Counted from the stretch's first letter, positions 1 through 9,023 are shown. The stretch is DNA of 64,000 bases from Streptomyces sp. NBC_01353 (GCF_036237275.1 NZ_CP108352.1:7775501-7839500), one strand, 5' to 3'. Made by a program: numbers and translations. The notes: generated by a model from the sequence alone, not told the origin.

Positions 1-75
1 GCTACCGCCCAGACACACCCCGACGACGCCGCTGACATCGGTCAGCCGGTTCGCGATCTCCGTCAAGCGATCCAC
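1..75 (-). CDS. Nucleotidyltransferase-domain protein, N-terminal fragment
   Basis: Only the first 25 codons lie in the window; the rest is beyond base 1. Reading leftward from a GTG at 75-73, the peptide begins VDRLTEIANRLTDVSG and ends at the window edge with CLGGS. That is how DNA polymerase beta-fold nucleotidyltransferases begin: an amphipathic helix, then a strand ending in the G-G-S of the nucleotide-binding motif. The Asp pair that would bind metal is outside the window. No strong ribosome binding site precedes the GTG. The gene diverges from the nicotinate operon. The family call rests on a short peptide and is tentative; the substrate cannot be inferred. Confidence 0.5.
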   Translation of the reverse strand, partial: MDRLTEIANRLTDVSGVVGVCLGGS

Positions 76-671
76 GACCCACAGTCTGCAGAGGTGGATC
101 ACCGTCCGCGACCCTTTTACCGGCGCCGCAGACCAGTGCGCTCGCGCTCGGCTACGGTTCCGCAGCCGCTGCGGCCGGCTCGCGGCAGCTGCGTGGGGAG
201 TGCGGTCGCCACGCGAAGGATTCGGGTTGCATCAGAGCCCTCCTCAGGGGGCGGCGTGCGCCGGTGGGAATCAGCCACGGGAGGGGCGCGCGGGGCAGGT
301 AGTCCGGGTGCGGATGAATAAGATCCGAGCACGTACGGTCGCCTCCGCGCAAGGGTTCGCACCCCTCGTCTTCATCGCCCATTCAGAGGCCTCGATCGAG
401 GGTGTGAGGCGAGTGTGGAGAAAGTGCCAGGTCAGGCCTGTTTGGCGTGGAGGTGGCGCGCTGGTTGGCGTAGAAACCGGCCATCAAATCGGGTCGACCC
501 TCTTGCCAGAGTGAGATCGTACGTGCTCGGATTAATCCCGTCGGCGGCGCTCCGGAGTGCCGCATCCTGCGACGTCGGTTTCCCTCCGCATGGCTTGATC
601 CATGCCCTCACTCGTATGCCCGAACCGGCGACCAACTCGTCTCACCAACCTCCCATCCCTAGGAGCGAGAC
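76..671. other. Gene-free stretch upstream of the nicotinate operon
   Basis: About 600 bases without a convincing gene. Open frames here are short, arginine-rich and lack ribosome binding sites. The stretch should contain the promoters of the leftward nucleotidyltransferase gene and of the rightward nicX operon. Its one clear structure is a widely spaced 15-base inverted repeat, listed separately. Confidence 0.6.
323..532. repeat. 210-bp segment bounded by a perfect 15-bp inverted repeat
   Basis: ATCCGAGCACGTACG at 323-337 is repeated exactly in inverse orientation at 518-532, leaving 180 bases between the arms. Each arm also contains the small palindrome CGTACG. The enclosed DNA has no plausible gene. 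This layout fits a miniature inverted-repeat element or transposon remnant, or two binding sites for a regulator of the downstream operon. Flanking bases do not show a clean target-site duplication (AAG on the left, TAA on the right), so the mobile-element reading is unproven. Confidence 0.5.
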
Positions 672-1703
672 ATGTTTGACCTCACCTCTGTTGATCTGCT
701 CGACGCGTTCACCCGGGAGCTGGAGCTGTGCAAGCTCACGCCCGGCGAGCACGTCGTCGTCCTGTCCGAGCCGAGCAGTCGCGGTGACTACGTCGCCGCC
801 GCCTTCGGTGCGGCGAAGGCCTGTGGCGCGCACGTCATCGCCGCCACCGTTCCCGGCGGAAACCCCTCTCCCACCGACAGCACCCACACCGGCGCCGGCC
901 CCGGCCTGACCGCTGTGCTGAACGACCGCACCGCCCAGGAGCTGCTCAAAGCCGCAAACCTCGTCGTGGACCTCACGCGGGAAGGCTTCATCCACGCCCC
1001 TCTCCAGCAGGAGATCCTGCGCACCGGCACCCGCATTCTCTTCGTCTGCGACGCGCCGGACGTCCTCATCCGCAATCTGCCCAAGCCGGAGGACAAGGCC
1101 GAGGTCCTCAAGGGCGTCGAGCTGGTGAAGAGCGCCTCCACGATGCGGGTGACCTCCGAAGCCGGTACCGACCTGACCGTCGAACTGCCGGGCTCCAAGC
1201 CCGAGTTCCAGGTGGGCTTCGCCGACGACCCGGGCCGCTGGGACCACTGGCCGAGCACCATGGTGCTCTGCTGGCCGCAGTTCTCCGACGGCCGGATCGT
1301 GCTGGCCGAGGGCGACATCCTGCTGCCGTTCAAGGAGTACGTGCGTCAGCCGGTCACCCTGGAGATCGCCGGCGGGCGCATCGAGAAGGTCTCAGGCGGC
1401 GCCGAGGCCCATCTGCTGAACACGTTCTTCGACGACGCGAACGACGAATGGGCGCGCAGCCTGTCCCACATGGGCTGGGGCCTGATGCGCACCGCCGACT
1501 GGTTCGCCACCGCCCTGTACGGCAAGGAAGAGCTGATGGGCATGGACGCCCGGGCGTTCGCCGGCAACTTCCTCTGGTCCACCGGGCCGCACCCCGTCCT
1601 CGGCCGTGAGTCGTACGCACACCTCGACATCGCCATGCGGGACTGCACCGTGTCCGTCGACGACCAGGACGTCGTCAGCGCGGGCCGACTCGTCGACTTC
1701 TGA
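672..1703 (+). CDS. nicX: 2,5-dihydroxypyridine 5,6-dioxygenase NicX
   Basis: 343 residues, a typical length for the NicX branch of the M29-aminopeptidase-like fold. NicX opens the ring of 2,5-dihydroxypyridine with O2 to give N-formylmaleamate, using one Fe(II). In Pseudomonas putida NicX, His265, His318 and Asp320 are the essential iron-site residues. Here H266 (in SLSHMGWG), H317 and D319 (in YAHLDIAM) fall at almost the same numbers and spacing. A good ribosome binding site (AGGAGCGAG) precedes the ATG at 672. It is the first gene of the operon, followed 33 bases later by the monooxygenase that makes its substrate. Neighbours for every other step of the maleamate pathway make a true peptidase role unlikely. 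Confidence 0.9.
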   Translation: MFDLTSVDLLDAFTRELELCKLTPGEHVVVLSEPSSRGDYVAAAFGAAKACGAHVIAATVPGGNPSPTDSTHTGAGPGLTAVLNDRTAQELLKAANLVVDLTREGFIHAPLQQEILRTGTRILFVCDAPDVLIRNLPKPEDKAEVLKGVELVKSASTMRVTSEAGTDLTVELPGSKPEFQVGFADDPGRWDHWPSTMVLCWPQFSDGRIVLAEGDILLPFKEYVRQPVTLEIAGGRIEKVSGGAEAHLLNTFFDDANDEWARSLSHMGWGLMRTADWFATALYGKEELMGMDARAFAGNFLWSTGPHPVLGRESYAHLDIAMRDCTVSVDDQDVVSAGRLVDF

Positions 1704-1736
1704 TCACTGCCTGCCGCACCCGCATCTGGAGAACTC

Positions 1737-3008
1737 ATGGCATCCACCCAATCGTTCGAAGTCGTCATCGTCGGAGGCGGGCTCGGCGGGATGACGGCCG
1801 CGCTGGCCCTGCGCCAGCGAGGCCTCGGCGTCACCGTGCTCGAACAGGCACCGCAGTTCGGCGAGATCGGCGCCGGCATCCAGACGGCGCCCAACGCGAG
1901 CCGCATCCTGTTCGGGCTCGGACTGCGCAAGCAGCTGGAGGCCATCCACACCGAGCCCCAGGACCAGGTGCGGCGCAGGTGGAAGGACGGCAGCATCATC
2001 GGGCTGACCCAGCTCGGCGACGCCTGCAAGCAGCGCTACAACGCCCCGTACTGGCACTACCACCGCGCCGACCTGCACGGCGTCCTCACGGACGCCTGCA
2101 TCGACCCGGCCGGTCCCGGACCGGTCGTCGCACTGCACACCGGAAGCACGGTCACCGAGCTGGACCGCAGCAACCCCCGACGGCCTGCCGCCGTGACCGA
2201 GGACGGCCGACGCTTCGAAGCCGATGTGCTGATCGGCGCCGACGGCATCCGTTCCCGCGTCCGCGACCTCATGGGCCTCCCGGACACCCTGCAGTTCTCC
2301 GGCGAGATGGCCTTCCGTGCCCTGATCCCGGGCGACCTCATCGCCGCCGACCCGGCGACGCGATTCCTGATGGACCGCTTCCAGAGCACCATCTGGTACG
2401 GCCCCGAACGGCACCTGGTCCACTACGTGATCCGCGGCGGCGAGTACCTCAACGTCGTCGGCTGCGTCCCGTGCACCGACGACGTCGCCGAGAAGTGGAC
2501 CGCCCAGGCCGGCGCCGACGAGCTCGTGAACGCCTACCCCGGCTGGGACGACCGCGTCGCGGCGATGCTGTCCAAGGCCAAGGACGACGTCATGAGCTTC
2601 GCCCTCCACCACCGCCGACGCGACCCCGTCTGGGCGGACGGCCGCGTCGCCCTCCTGGGCGACGCCTGCCACGCCATGCTGCCCTACCAGGCGCAGGGCG
2701 CCTCCCAGGCCATGGAGGACGCCGCCGTCCTGGCGGAGGAACTGGGCCGAACCACCGTCGACGGCACCGAGCTCGCGCTGCGCCGCTACGTCGACCGGCG
2801 CGCCAAGCACGCCGGCATGGTCCAGGACGCCTCGCTGCAGAACAAGACCTTCTACCACTACCCGGACGGCCCTCGTCAGGAGGCCCGCGACGAGCTGCTC
2901 AAGCGCGGATTCGACGGAGAGTCCGACGTGTCCTACGACTGGTTGTGGAGCGGCACCCCGCTCAACGACCCGGATCTGGGCGCCTACGACTACCGCTTCG
3001 CCCGCTGA
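1737..3008 (+). CDS. nicC: FAD-dependent 6-hydroxynicotinate 3-monooxygenase NicC
   Basis: 423-residue class A flavoprotein hydroxylase. Visible motifs: FAD-binding GGGLGG at residues 13-18 with the ribose-binding Glu at 36, the GADG motif at 167-170, and the second FAD motif LLGDACH at about 307-312. NicC converts 6-hydroxynicotinate to 2,5-dihydroxypyridine by NADH- and O2-dependent decarboxylative hydroxylation. Sequence alone would also allow a salicylate-type hydroxylase; the position between nicX and the Mo-hydroxylase genes makes NicC the best call. The ATG at 1737 follows a GGAGAA ribosome binding site. It is slightly longer than the roughly 380-residue Pseudomonas enzyme. Confidence 0.85.
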   Translation: MASTQSFEVVIVGGGLGGMTAALALRQRGLGVTVLEQAPQFGEIGAGIQTAPNASRILFGLGLRKQLEAIHTEPQDQVRRRWKDGSIIGLTQLGDACKQRYNAPYWHYHRADLHGVLTDACIDPAGPGPVVALHTGSTVTELDRSNPRRPAAVTEDGRRFEADVLIGADGIRSRVRDLMGLPDTLQFSGEMAFRALIPGDLIAADPATRFLMDRFQSTIWYGPERHLVHYVIRGGEYLNVVGCVPCTDDVAEKWTAQAGADELVNAYPGWDDRVAAMLSKAKDDVMSFALHHRRRDPVWADGRVALLGDACHAMLPYQAQGASQAMEDAAVLAEELGRTTVDGTELALRRYVDRRAKHAGMVQDASLQNKTFYHYPDGPRQEARDELLKRGFDGESDVSYDWLWSGTPLNDPDLGAYDYRFAR

Positions 3009-3115
3009 CCCAGCCCGGGCCCCTCCCTCCCAGACCCCAGCCCCACCCCGCTCTTCCACCCCCGGTGTCCGCCCCGCGCGGGCGCGTCCCCCTCGAACAC
3101 CCCCGTGGAGCGAAC

Positions 3116-4525
3116 GTGAAAACAGGCGACCAGATTGTTCAGGACCTCCCATGGAGATGGGGCGTCCAGGGAAAGATCTTCATCATCGGCGGTCTCGGCT
3201 ACCTCTTCGACGCCTACGACATCGCGCTCAACGGCTTCCTGATGCCGCTGCTGGGTGAGCACTTCGATCTGACGCTCTCCCAGCGCGGCCTCGTGGCCAC
3301 CGCCAACCTCGTCGGTATGGCCCTGGGCGCCGTCGTCTGGGGCGCGGTCGCGGACCGTATCGGCCGCAAGAAGGCCTTCAGCGTCACCCTGCTGATCTTC
3401 GCGCTGTTCTCGGTGCTCGGCGCCTTCGCCCCGAACTACGCCGTCTTCCTGGCCCTGCGATTCGTCGCCGGCGTCGGACTCGGCGGCTGCATTCCCGTCG
3501 ACTACGCCCTGGTGGCGGAGTTCTCGCCGAGGAAGTACCGCGGGCGGGTCCTCACCGCGCTGGACGTGTGGTGGCCGATCGGCGTGACCCTGTGCGGTCT
3601 GGTGTCGACCATGATGCTGACACTCGACGACAACTGGCGATGGATGCTCGCCACCATGAGCCTCCCGGCGCTGCTGCTCTTCTGGGTGCGCCGGGGCATC
3701 CCGGAGTCGCCGGTCTACCTCAGCAAGAAGGGCAGGGAGGCCGAGGCCCGCGCCGTCATCGACGATCTGGTCGTCCGCACCGGAGCGCCGGTCGAGCCGT
3801 ACGTCATCCCCGCCCCGGTGGAGGAGACCAGGTCGAGGGGGCCTCGGGCCGCCTACGAACAGCTCCGCGACGTCTGGAAGTTCAGCCCGCGCATCACCTC
3901 CGCCGCCTGGCTGCTCTTCGCCAGCGTCATGCTCGTGTACTACGCGGCGCTGAGCTGGATGCCGTCCATCCTCAAGGAGCAGGGCCTCGGCGACACGGCC
4001 GCCTTCATGAGTACGACGCTGATGAGCGGCGTCGGCATCCTCGGTGTCCTGGTGTCCACCGCGCTGGTCGACGTGGTGGGCCGGAAATGGCTCATCGGAA
4101 TCACGGCCCCGCTCGCCGCGCTCGCCCTGGTGGCGTTCGCGCTGATGCTGGACATGCCGACGGGGTCCGTCGTCGCCATCGCCGTCTTCGGCCTCCTGAT
4201 GCAGCTGACCATCCCCGCCATGTACGCCTATGTGTCCGAGCTGTACCCGACGCTGCTGCGGGCCAGCGGCTTCGGCTGGGCGTCGTCCTTCAGCCGGGTG
4301 CTGACCGGCTTCGCCCCGCTGCTGTTCGGTTCGGTCATGTGGCCACTTCTGGGGCTGCCGCTCACCTTCGCCGTGCTCGCCCTGGCCGTCGTGGGGTCCG
4401 TCGTCTGGACGGCGGTCGCGGCCCCCGAGACCAAGGGGCGAGCGCTCGACGACGACGCCGAGGACCTCTTGGGACCCGAGCCGGTCGAGGCCCCCGTACC
4501 GGCATCCGGTCGGGCGGTGCTCTGA
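3116..4525 (+). CDS. MFS transporter, probable nicotinate importer
   Basis: 469-residue, twelve-helix major facilitator protein. After helix 2 it has the loop motif DRIGRKKAF, and helix 4 carries RFVAGVGLGGCIPVDYAL, a pattern like that of niacin and aromatic-acid:H+ symporters (NiaP/AAHS type). The reading frame is open far upstream, but similarity begins only at MKTGDQIV. The GTG at 3116 has GTGGAG just upstream, so I place the start there. Its place between nicC and the hydroxylase genes suggests it brings nicotinate or 6-hydroxynicotinate into the cell. Substrate is inferred from context; the transporter class is clear. Confidence 0.85.
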   Translation: MKTGDQIVQDLPWRWGVQGKIFIIGGLGYLFDAYDIALNGFLMPLLGEHFDLTLSQRGLVATANLVGMALGAVVWGAVADRIGRKKAFSVTLLIFALFSVLGAFAPNYAVFLALRFVAGVGLGGCIPVDYALVAEFSPRKYRGRVLTALDVWWPIGVTLCGLVSTMMLTLDDNWRWMLATMSLPALLLFWVRRGIPESPVYLSKKGREAEARAVIDDLVVRTGAPVEPYVIPAPVEETRSRGPRAAYEQLRDVWKFSPRITSAAWLLFASVMLVYYAALSWMPSILKEQGLGDTAAFMSTTLMSGVGILGVLVSTALVDVVGRKWLIGITAPLAALALVAFALMLDMPTGSVVAIAVFGLLMQLTIPAMYAYVSELYPTLLRASGFGWASSFSRVLTGFAPLLFGSVMWPLLGLPLTFAVLALAVVGSVVWTAVAAPETKGRALDDDAEDLLGPEPVEAPVPASGRAVL

Positions 4526-4583
4526 GGGTTCGCCCACCTGACCGGGCCCACCTCCCCGTCAGACTCCGTACGACAGGAGAACC

Positions 4584-5432
4584 ATGAAGCCCGCTCCCTT
4601 CCGCTACCACCGGGCGCGCGACGTCGAGGGCGCCACGGCGCTCCTCGCCGAGCTGGGCGACGAAGCCAAGGTCATCGCCGGCGGCCAGAGTCTGGTCGCG
4701 ATGATGAACTTCCGACTGGCGCGGCCGGCCCACCTGGTCGACATCGCCGGCCTGCGTGAGCTCGACCATCTGGGCGTCGACGCCGACGGTGGGCTGCACA
4801 TCGGGGCACTCACCACCCACCACACGGTGGAGATCGCCCCGCCGCACATGCTCGGGGCGGGCTTCGACGTCATCCGTGACGCCATGGCGTGGATCGGCCA
4901 TCTGCCGATCCGCACCCGTGGCACGGTCGGCGGCAGCATCGCACACGGCGACTCGACCGCCGAGTGGTGTCTGCTCGCCGTACTGCTGGACGCCGAGATC
5001 GTGGTCCGGAGTCCGCGCGGTCGGCGTCGAATCCCGGCCGGAGAGTTCTTCTTCGGCTACTACACGACCGCCCTGGACCCCGACGAGATCCTCGTCGAGA
5101 TTGTCTTCCCGCGGCCCGCACCCCACGCGGCGCTCACCGAGTTCGCCGAGCGTCGCGGTGACTTCGCCGTCGTGGCAGCGGCCGTGGACCTGGACGCCGA
5201 CGGATCCGCCGTCCGCGGCGGCCGGGTGGCCCTCGGCGGTGTCGCCGCGATGCCGGTACGGGTCCCCGAGGCGGAGGCGGTGCTGGCCGCCGGCGGCTCC
5301 TTCCGAGACTGCGCCGAAGCGGCGGCGGCCGCGGTGGACCCGCCGGGCGACGCGAACGGCAGCACCCAGTACCGCAAGCACGTCATCCGCACTCTGGTCG
5401 AACACGCCTGTGAGGAGGCGATGTCCCGATGA
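4584..5432 (+). CDS. Xanthine dehydrogenase family, FAD-binding (medium) subunit
   Basis: 282 residues, normal for CoxM/NdhF-like medium subunits. FAD-contact motifs are clear: AGGQS at 32-36 and TVGGS at 114-118. This subunit passes electrons from the two [2Fe-2S] clusters of the small subunit to the external acceptor. It is the first of three overlapping genes for a molybdenum hydroxylase, and its stop overlaps the next start as ATGA (5429-5432), implying coupled translation and stoichiometric assembly. A good ribosome binding site (AGGAGA) precedes the ATG. In this context the enzyme most likely hydroxylates nicotinate at C6. Confidence 0.88.
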   Translation: MKPAPFRYHRARDVEGATALLAELGDEAKVIAGGQSLVAMMNFRLARPAHLVDIAGLRELDHLGVDADGGLHIGALTTHHTVEIAPPHMLGAGFDVIRDAMAWIGHLPIRTRGTVGGSIAHGDSTAEWCLLAVLLDAEIVVRSPRGRRRIPAGEFFFGYYTTALDPDEILVEIVFPRPAPHAALTEFAERRGDFAVVAAAVDLDADGSAVRGGRVALGGVAAMPVRVPEAEAVLAAGGSFRDCAEAAAAAVDPPGDANGSTQYRKHVIRTLVEHACEEAMSR

Positions 5433-7822
5433 ATTCCACCAAGGACGACCGTCTGGTCGGCAGATCGGTGCCCCGCCGCGAGGATCCTCGGCTGCTGACC
5501 GGGCGAGGCCGTTTCGTCGACGACATCGAGCTGCCCGGCATGCTGCACGCGCAGTTTGTCCGCAGCACGGTCGCCCACGGCGTGATCACCGCCGTCGACC
5601 TGACCGACGTGTGCCGAGTGCCCGGCGTCGTCGCCGTGTTCACCGCCTCGGACCTGGAGATGGGCGACATCACGGCCCAACTGGGGCGTCCGCTTTCGGA
5701 GTTCGTACCCACCGCCATGCCGGTCCTCGCCCGCGACAGGGTCCGCTACGTCGGTGAGCCCATCGCCGTGGTCGTCGCCCGCGACCCGTACACGGCCGAA
5801 GACGGCCTGGAAGCGGCCAAGGTCACCTACGAAGCCCTCCCGCCCATCACCGGCGAGGAACAGGCTCTCGCTGCCGGTGCCGCCCTGGTCCACGACGAGG
5901 CCGCGCACAACACGCTCGTCGACGTCTCCCTGTTCGCCACCGAGGGCATCGACGACGTCTTCGACAACGCGCCCTGCGTGGTGCACGTGGAGACGAGGAC
6001 CGGCCGTCAGAACGCACTGCCGCTGGAGACCCGCGGTGCGGTGGCGCACTGGGACGACCGGGAGGAACAGCTCGTCCTGCACACGTGCACCCAGGTCCCG
6101 CACCAGGTGCGCACCGTCGCCTCGCGCTGCCTCCGGCTCGACGAGCGCGCGGTGCGGGTGATCGTCCCGGACATGGGCGGCGGCTTCGGGCTCAAGTGCG
6201 CGGTCGGCCGCGAGGAGATCGCCACCGCGGCGGCGGCACGGCGGCTCGGACGGCCCGTGAAGTGGATCGAGGACCGCAAGGACGCCCTGTCCGCCTCCTT
6301 CCTCGCCCGCGAACAGCACTACACCGCACGCGCCGCCTTCGACGCCGACGGCCGGATCCTCGGCCTCGACGCGGACGTGGTCTGCGACATGGGCGCCTAC
6401 TCCTGCTACCCGTTCACGGCAGGCATCGAGCCGCTGATGGCCTCCGCCGAGATGCCCGGCGTCTACAAGGTCCCCGCCTACCGTGTGCGCGGCCGGGCCA
6501 TCACCACCAACAAGGCGCCCACCGCCCCCTACCGGGGCGTGAGCCGTCCGCAGTACGTGATGGTCGCCGAGCGGCTCATGGAACGCGCCGCCCGCGAACT
6601 GGGCCTCGATCCACTGGAGATCCGACGCCGGAACGTCATCACCGAGTTCCCCTACACCGGCGTCAACGGCATCACCTACGACCCCGGCTCGTACCTGGAA
6701 TCCCTCAACCTGTGCGAGCAGGCCCTGAAGGAGGCCGGCTGGTACGAGCGGCAGGCCGCGGCGCGGGCCGAGGGACGCCATATCGGGATCGGCTACAGCT
6801 GCTTCAGCGAACGCACGGGGTACGGGTCCGCCGCCTTCGCCGCGCGCAAGATGGAGGTCGTCCCCGGATTCGACTTCTCCGAGGTCCGCATGGACACCAG
6901 CGGTGCCGTCACCGTCACCACCGGCACCATGAGCCACGGCCAGAGCCACGAAACGACCATGGCGCAGATCGTCGCCGACGCGCTCGGCGTCGACCTCGCG
7001 AAGGTCAAGCTCCACCAGGGCGACACCGACCGCATCACCTACGGCTGGGGCAGTTTCGCCAGCCGCTCGATCGTCGTCGGCGGCAGCGCTGTGGGGCTGG
7101 CGGCGGCCAAGCTCGGCGACAAGCTCCGCGCGATCGCCGCCGCCGAGTGGGGCATCTCTCCGGAAGGGACCGCACTGGACCAGGGCCGGGTCCGCCGTCT
7201 CGACGACCCGGACACGACACTCACGTACGCGCACCTGGCCGACACCGCGTACCTCAAGGCGCACCTGCTGCCCAAGGACATCGAGCCGGGCCTCACCGCC
7301 ACCGCCGTCTTCGACGTCTTCAACGACGGCACCTTCTCCAACGCCACCCATGGTGTCGTCGTCGAACTGCACCAGGGCACCGGCCAGGTGGAGATCCTCG
7401 CGTACGTCTGTGTCGAGGACTGCGGTGTGGCGATCAACCCGCAGGTCGTGGAGGGCCAGTGCCGGGGCGGCATCGCCCAGGGCATCGCGGGTGCCCTGTT
7501 CGAGCAGGTGACGTACGACGACCAGGGCGAGCCCTCGGCCACCAGCTTCATGGACTACAAGGTCCCCACCGCCCACGAGATCCCCGACGTCTCCATCCAC
7601 CACCTGGAGACCCCGTGCGCCTTCACCGAGACAGGCGCCAAGGGCGCCGGGGAGGGCGGCACCATCGGGGCTCCCGCCGCCGTACTCAACGCCGTCAACG
7701 ACGCGCTGCGCCCCACCGGTGTCGAACTGGACAACACGCCCATCACACCGGAGACCGTCCACCGCGCCCTGACCCCAGCGGCACCAGTACCGCCGGCACC
7801 AGCACTGGAGCAGACACCATGA
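5429..7822 (+). CDS. Xanthine dehydrogenase family, molybdopterin-binding large subunit (probable nicotinate hydroxylase)
   Basis: 797 residues, the usual size of a CoxL/NdhL-type catalytic subunit. It carries GGGF (250-253), a pterin-contact motif, and GAGEGG, whose E742 matches the catalytic Glu of the family. The active-site loop is YRGVSR (368-373). That is like form II (YRGAGR) and unlike the Cys-containing AYRCSFR of genuine CO dehydrogenase, so the enzyme should be a purine- or N-heterocycle-type hydroxylase. It overlaps both neighbours by four bases. Expected reaction: water-derived hydroxylation of nicotinate to 6-hydroxynicotinate. The substrate is inferred from nicC and nicX in the same operon. 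Confidence 0.9.
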   Translation: MNSTKDDRLVGRSVPRREDPRLLTGRGRFVDDIELPGMLHAQFVRSTVAHGVITAVDLTDVCRVPGVVAVFTASDLEMGDITAQLGRPLSEFVPTAMPVLARDRVRYVGEPIAVVVARDPYTAEDGLEAAKVTYEALPPITGEEQALAAGAALVHDEAAHNTLVDVSLFATEGIDDVFDNAPCVVHVETRTGRQNALPLETRGAVAHWDDREEQLVLHTCTQVPHQVRTVASRCLRLDERAVRVIVPDMGGGFGLKCAVGREEIATAAAARRLGRPVKWIEDRKDALSASFLAREQHYTARAAFDADGRILGLDADVVCDMGAYSCYPFTAGIEPLMASAEMPGVYKVPAYRVRGRAITTNKAPTAPYRGVSRPQYVMVAERLMERAARELGLDPLEIRRRNVITEFPYTGVNGITYDPGSYLESLNLCEQALKEAGWYERQAAARAEGRHIGIGYSCFSERTGYGSAAFAARKMEVVPGFDFSEVRMDTSGAVTVTTGTMSHGQSHETTMAQIVADALGVDLAKVKLHQGDTDRITYGWGSFASRSIVVGGSAVGLAAAKLGDKLRAIAAAEWGISPEGTALDQGRVRRLDDPDTTLTYAHLADTAYLKAHLLPKDIEPGLTATAVFDVFNDGTFSNATHGVVVELHQGTGQVEILAYVCVEDCGVAINPQVVEGQCRGGIAQGIAGALFEQVTYDDQGEPSATSFMDYKVPTAHEIPDVSIHHLETPCAFTETGAKGAGEGGTIGAPAAVLNAVNDALRPTGVELDNTPITPETVHRALTPAAPVPPAPALEQTP

Positions 7823-8388
7823 ACGACACCAGCGGCCTGGGCGACGACCTCCAGCTCCTCACCCTCGACGTCAACGGCACCTCGCACGAAGTGATCACCG
7901 CACCGCGCCGCACCCTGGTGGACGTGCTCCGCCACGACCTGCGACTGACGGGCACCCACGTCGGCTGCGAGCATGGCATCTGCGGTGCTTGCACCGTGCT
8001 GGTCGACGGGCTTCCTGTCCGGGCCTGCCTGATGTTCGCCGCCCAGGCGGAGGGGGCGCGGATCGCCACCGTCGAGTCTCTCGCCGACGCAGGAAGCAAA
8101 GCCGACTCCGGCTCCGACTCCCGCTCCGACTCCGGCGAACTCAACGATCTCCAGCGGGCCTTCACCGAGAACCACGGCCTGCAGTGCGGCTTCTGCACCC
8201 CCGGCTTCCTCATGCTCGCCGAAGGCTTCCTCGCGGAGCGGCCGGAGGCGACCAAGGAGGAGATCAGGGAGGTCGTCGCCGCCAACCTGTGCCGGTGCAC
8301 CGGCTATCAGACCATCGTGGAGGCGATCGACGCCTGCGCGACCGCCCGGCGCGCTCAGCGGGCCGCGTGCTCCGAGGAGACTCCGTGA
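7819..8388 (+). CDS. Xanthine dehydrogenase family, [2Fe-2S] small subunit
   Basis: 189 residues with both expected clusters. A plant-type [2Fe-2S] site uses C50, C55, C58 and C70; the all-helical second site uses C123, C126, C158 and C160 (CGFC and CRC). It relays electrons from the Mo centre to the FAD subunit. Between the domains is an unusual acidic Ser/Asp linker at about 90-107 (repeats of DSGSDS type), longer than in most homologues and encoded by imperfect repeats of GACTCCGGC. The start overlaps the large-subunit stop as ATGA, and the stop overlaps the next GTG. Confidence 0.92.
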   Translation: MNDTSGLGDDLQLLTLDVNGTSHEVITAPRRTLVDVLRHDLRLTGTHVGCEHGICGACTVLVDGLPVRACLMFAAQAEGARIATVESLADAGSKADSGSDSRSDSGELNDLQRAFTENHGLQCGFCTPGFLMLAEGFLAERPEATKEEIREVVAANLCRCTGYQTIVEAIDACATARRAQRAACSEETP

Positions 8389-9023
8389 AACTGATCAATA
8401 CCGTTCCGGTCAAAGCCGCGCCCGACGCGGTGTTCGCCCTGGTCAGCGACGTCCAGCGGGTGGCGTCCTGCATGCCGGGAGCCGCTCTCCAGGGCCGGGA
8501 CGGCGACGCCTGGCGCGGCGCCGTCAAGGTCAAGGTGGGCCCGATCACGGCCGCCTATGCCGGCACCGTGCGCTTCCTGGAGGTCGACGCCGAGAAGCGG
8601 CGACTGCGTGTCCACGCCAGCGGCGCCGATACCCACGGCAGCGGCGACGCCGAGGCCGAGGTCTCTCTGGAAGTGCTTCCGACCTCTGACGGCACGCAGC
8701 TGAACCTCACCACGGATCTGGTGATCCGGGGCAAGATCGCCCAGTTCGGCAAGGGTGCCATCGCCACGGTGTCCGACCGGATCCTGCAGCAGTTCGCCCA
8801 GAACCTCGGAGACTTGCTCCTCGCCCGGAGCGACGCGCAGGGCCCCACCGCGGCCCCGGCTTCGGCCGAGTCCACGTCCGCGGCCGCCGTGCCCGCCGCT
8901 GCGTCCGCCGAACTCAACGGGCTGTCGCTGATCGCCGGCCCGGTGCTGAAGAAGTACGGCCCGGTCGGTGCCGCCTTCCTGTTCGGGCTCTTTCAGGGCT
9001 GGCTCCTGGGCAGGCGCCGATGA
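8385..9023 (+). CDS. CoxG-like SRPBCC protein with C-terminal membrane segment
   Basis: 212 residues. Residues 1-145 match the CoxG/SRPBCC lipid-binding fold (INTVPVKAAPDAVFAL, CMPGA, GPITAAY). An Ala/Ser-rich linker follows, and the protein ends in a hydrophobic segment, VGAAFLFGLFQGWLLG, followed by RRR, consistent with a tail anchor. In aerobic CO dehydrogenase systems CoxG links the Mo enzyme to the membrane quinone pool. Here it sits directly after the small subunit, overlapping by four bases (GTGA), so it probably does the same for the nicotinate hydroxylase. GTG start; the upstream gene supplies the ribosome binding site GAGGAGA. Confidence 0.87.
   Translation: MKLINTVPVKAAPDAVFALVSDVQRVASCMPGAALQGRDGDAWRGAVKVKVGPITAAYAGTVRFLEVDAEKRRLRVHASGADTHGSGDAEAEVSLEVLPTSDGTQLNLTTDLVIRGKIAQFGKGAIATVSDRILQQFAQNLGDLLLARSDAQGPTAAPASAESTSAAAVPAAASAELNGLSLIAGPVLKKYGPVGAAFLFGLFQGWLLGRRR

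Noticed and set aside
415-909. 164-codon plus-strand open frame overlapping nicX
   Set aside because: Ser/Pro/Thr-rich without a ribosome binding site; nicX in another frame has a good start and catalytic residues.
5060-7762. 900-codon open frame on the minus strand
   Set aside because: It is the antisense shadow of the Mo-hydroxylase genes: Val/Gly/Asp-rich with no family pattern, and all expected motifs are on the plus strand.
5429-8388. Genuine aerobic CO dehydrogenase (CoxMSL)
   Set aside because: The large subunit lacks the Cys-containing AYRCSFR loop required for the Mo-Cu site; neighbours are pyridine catabolic genes.
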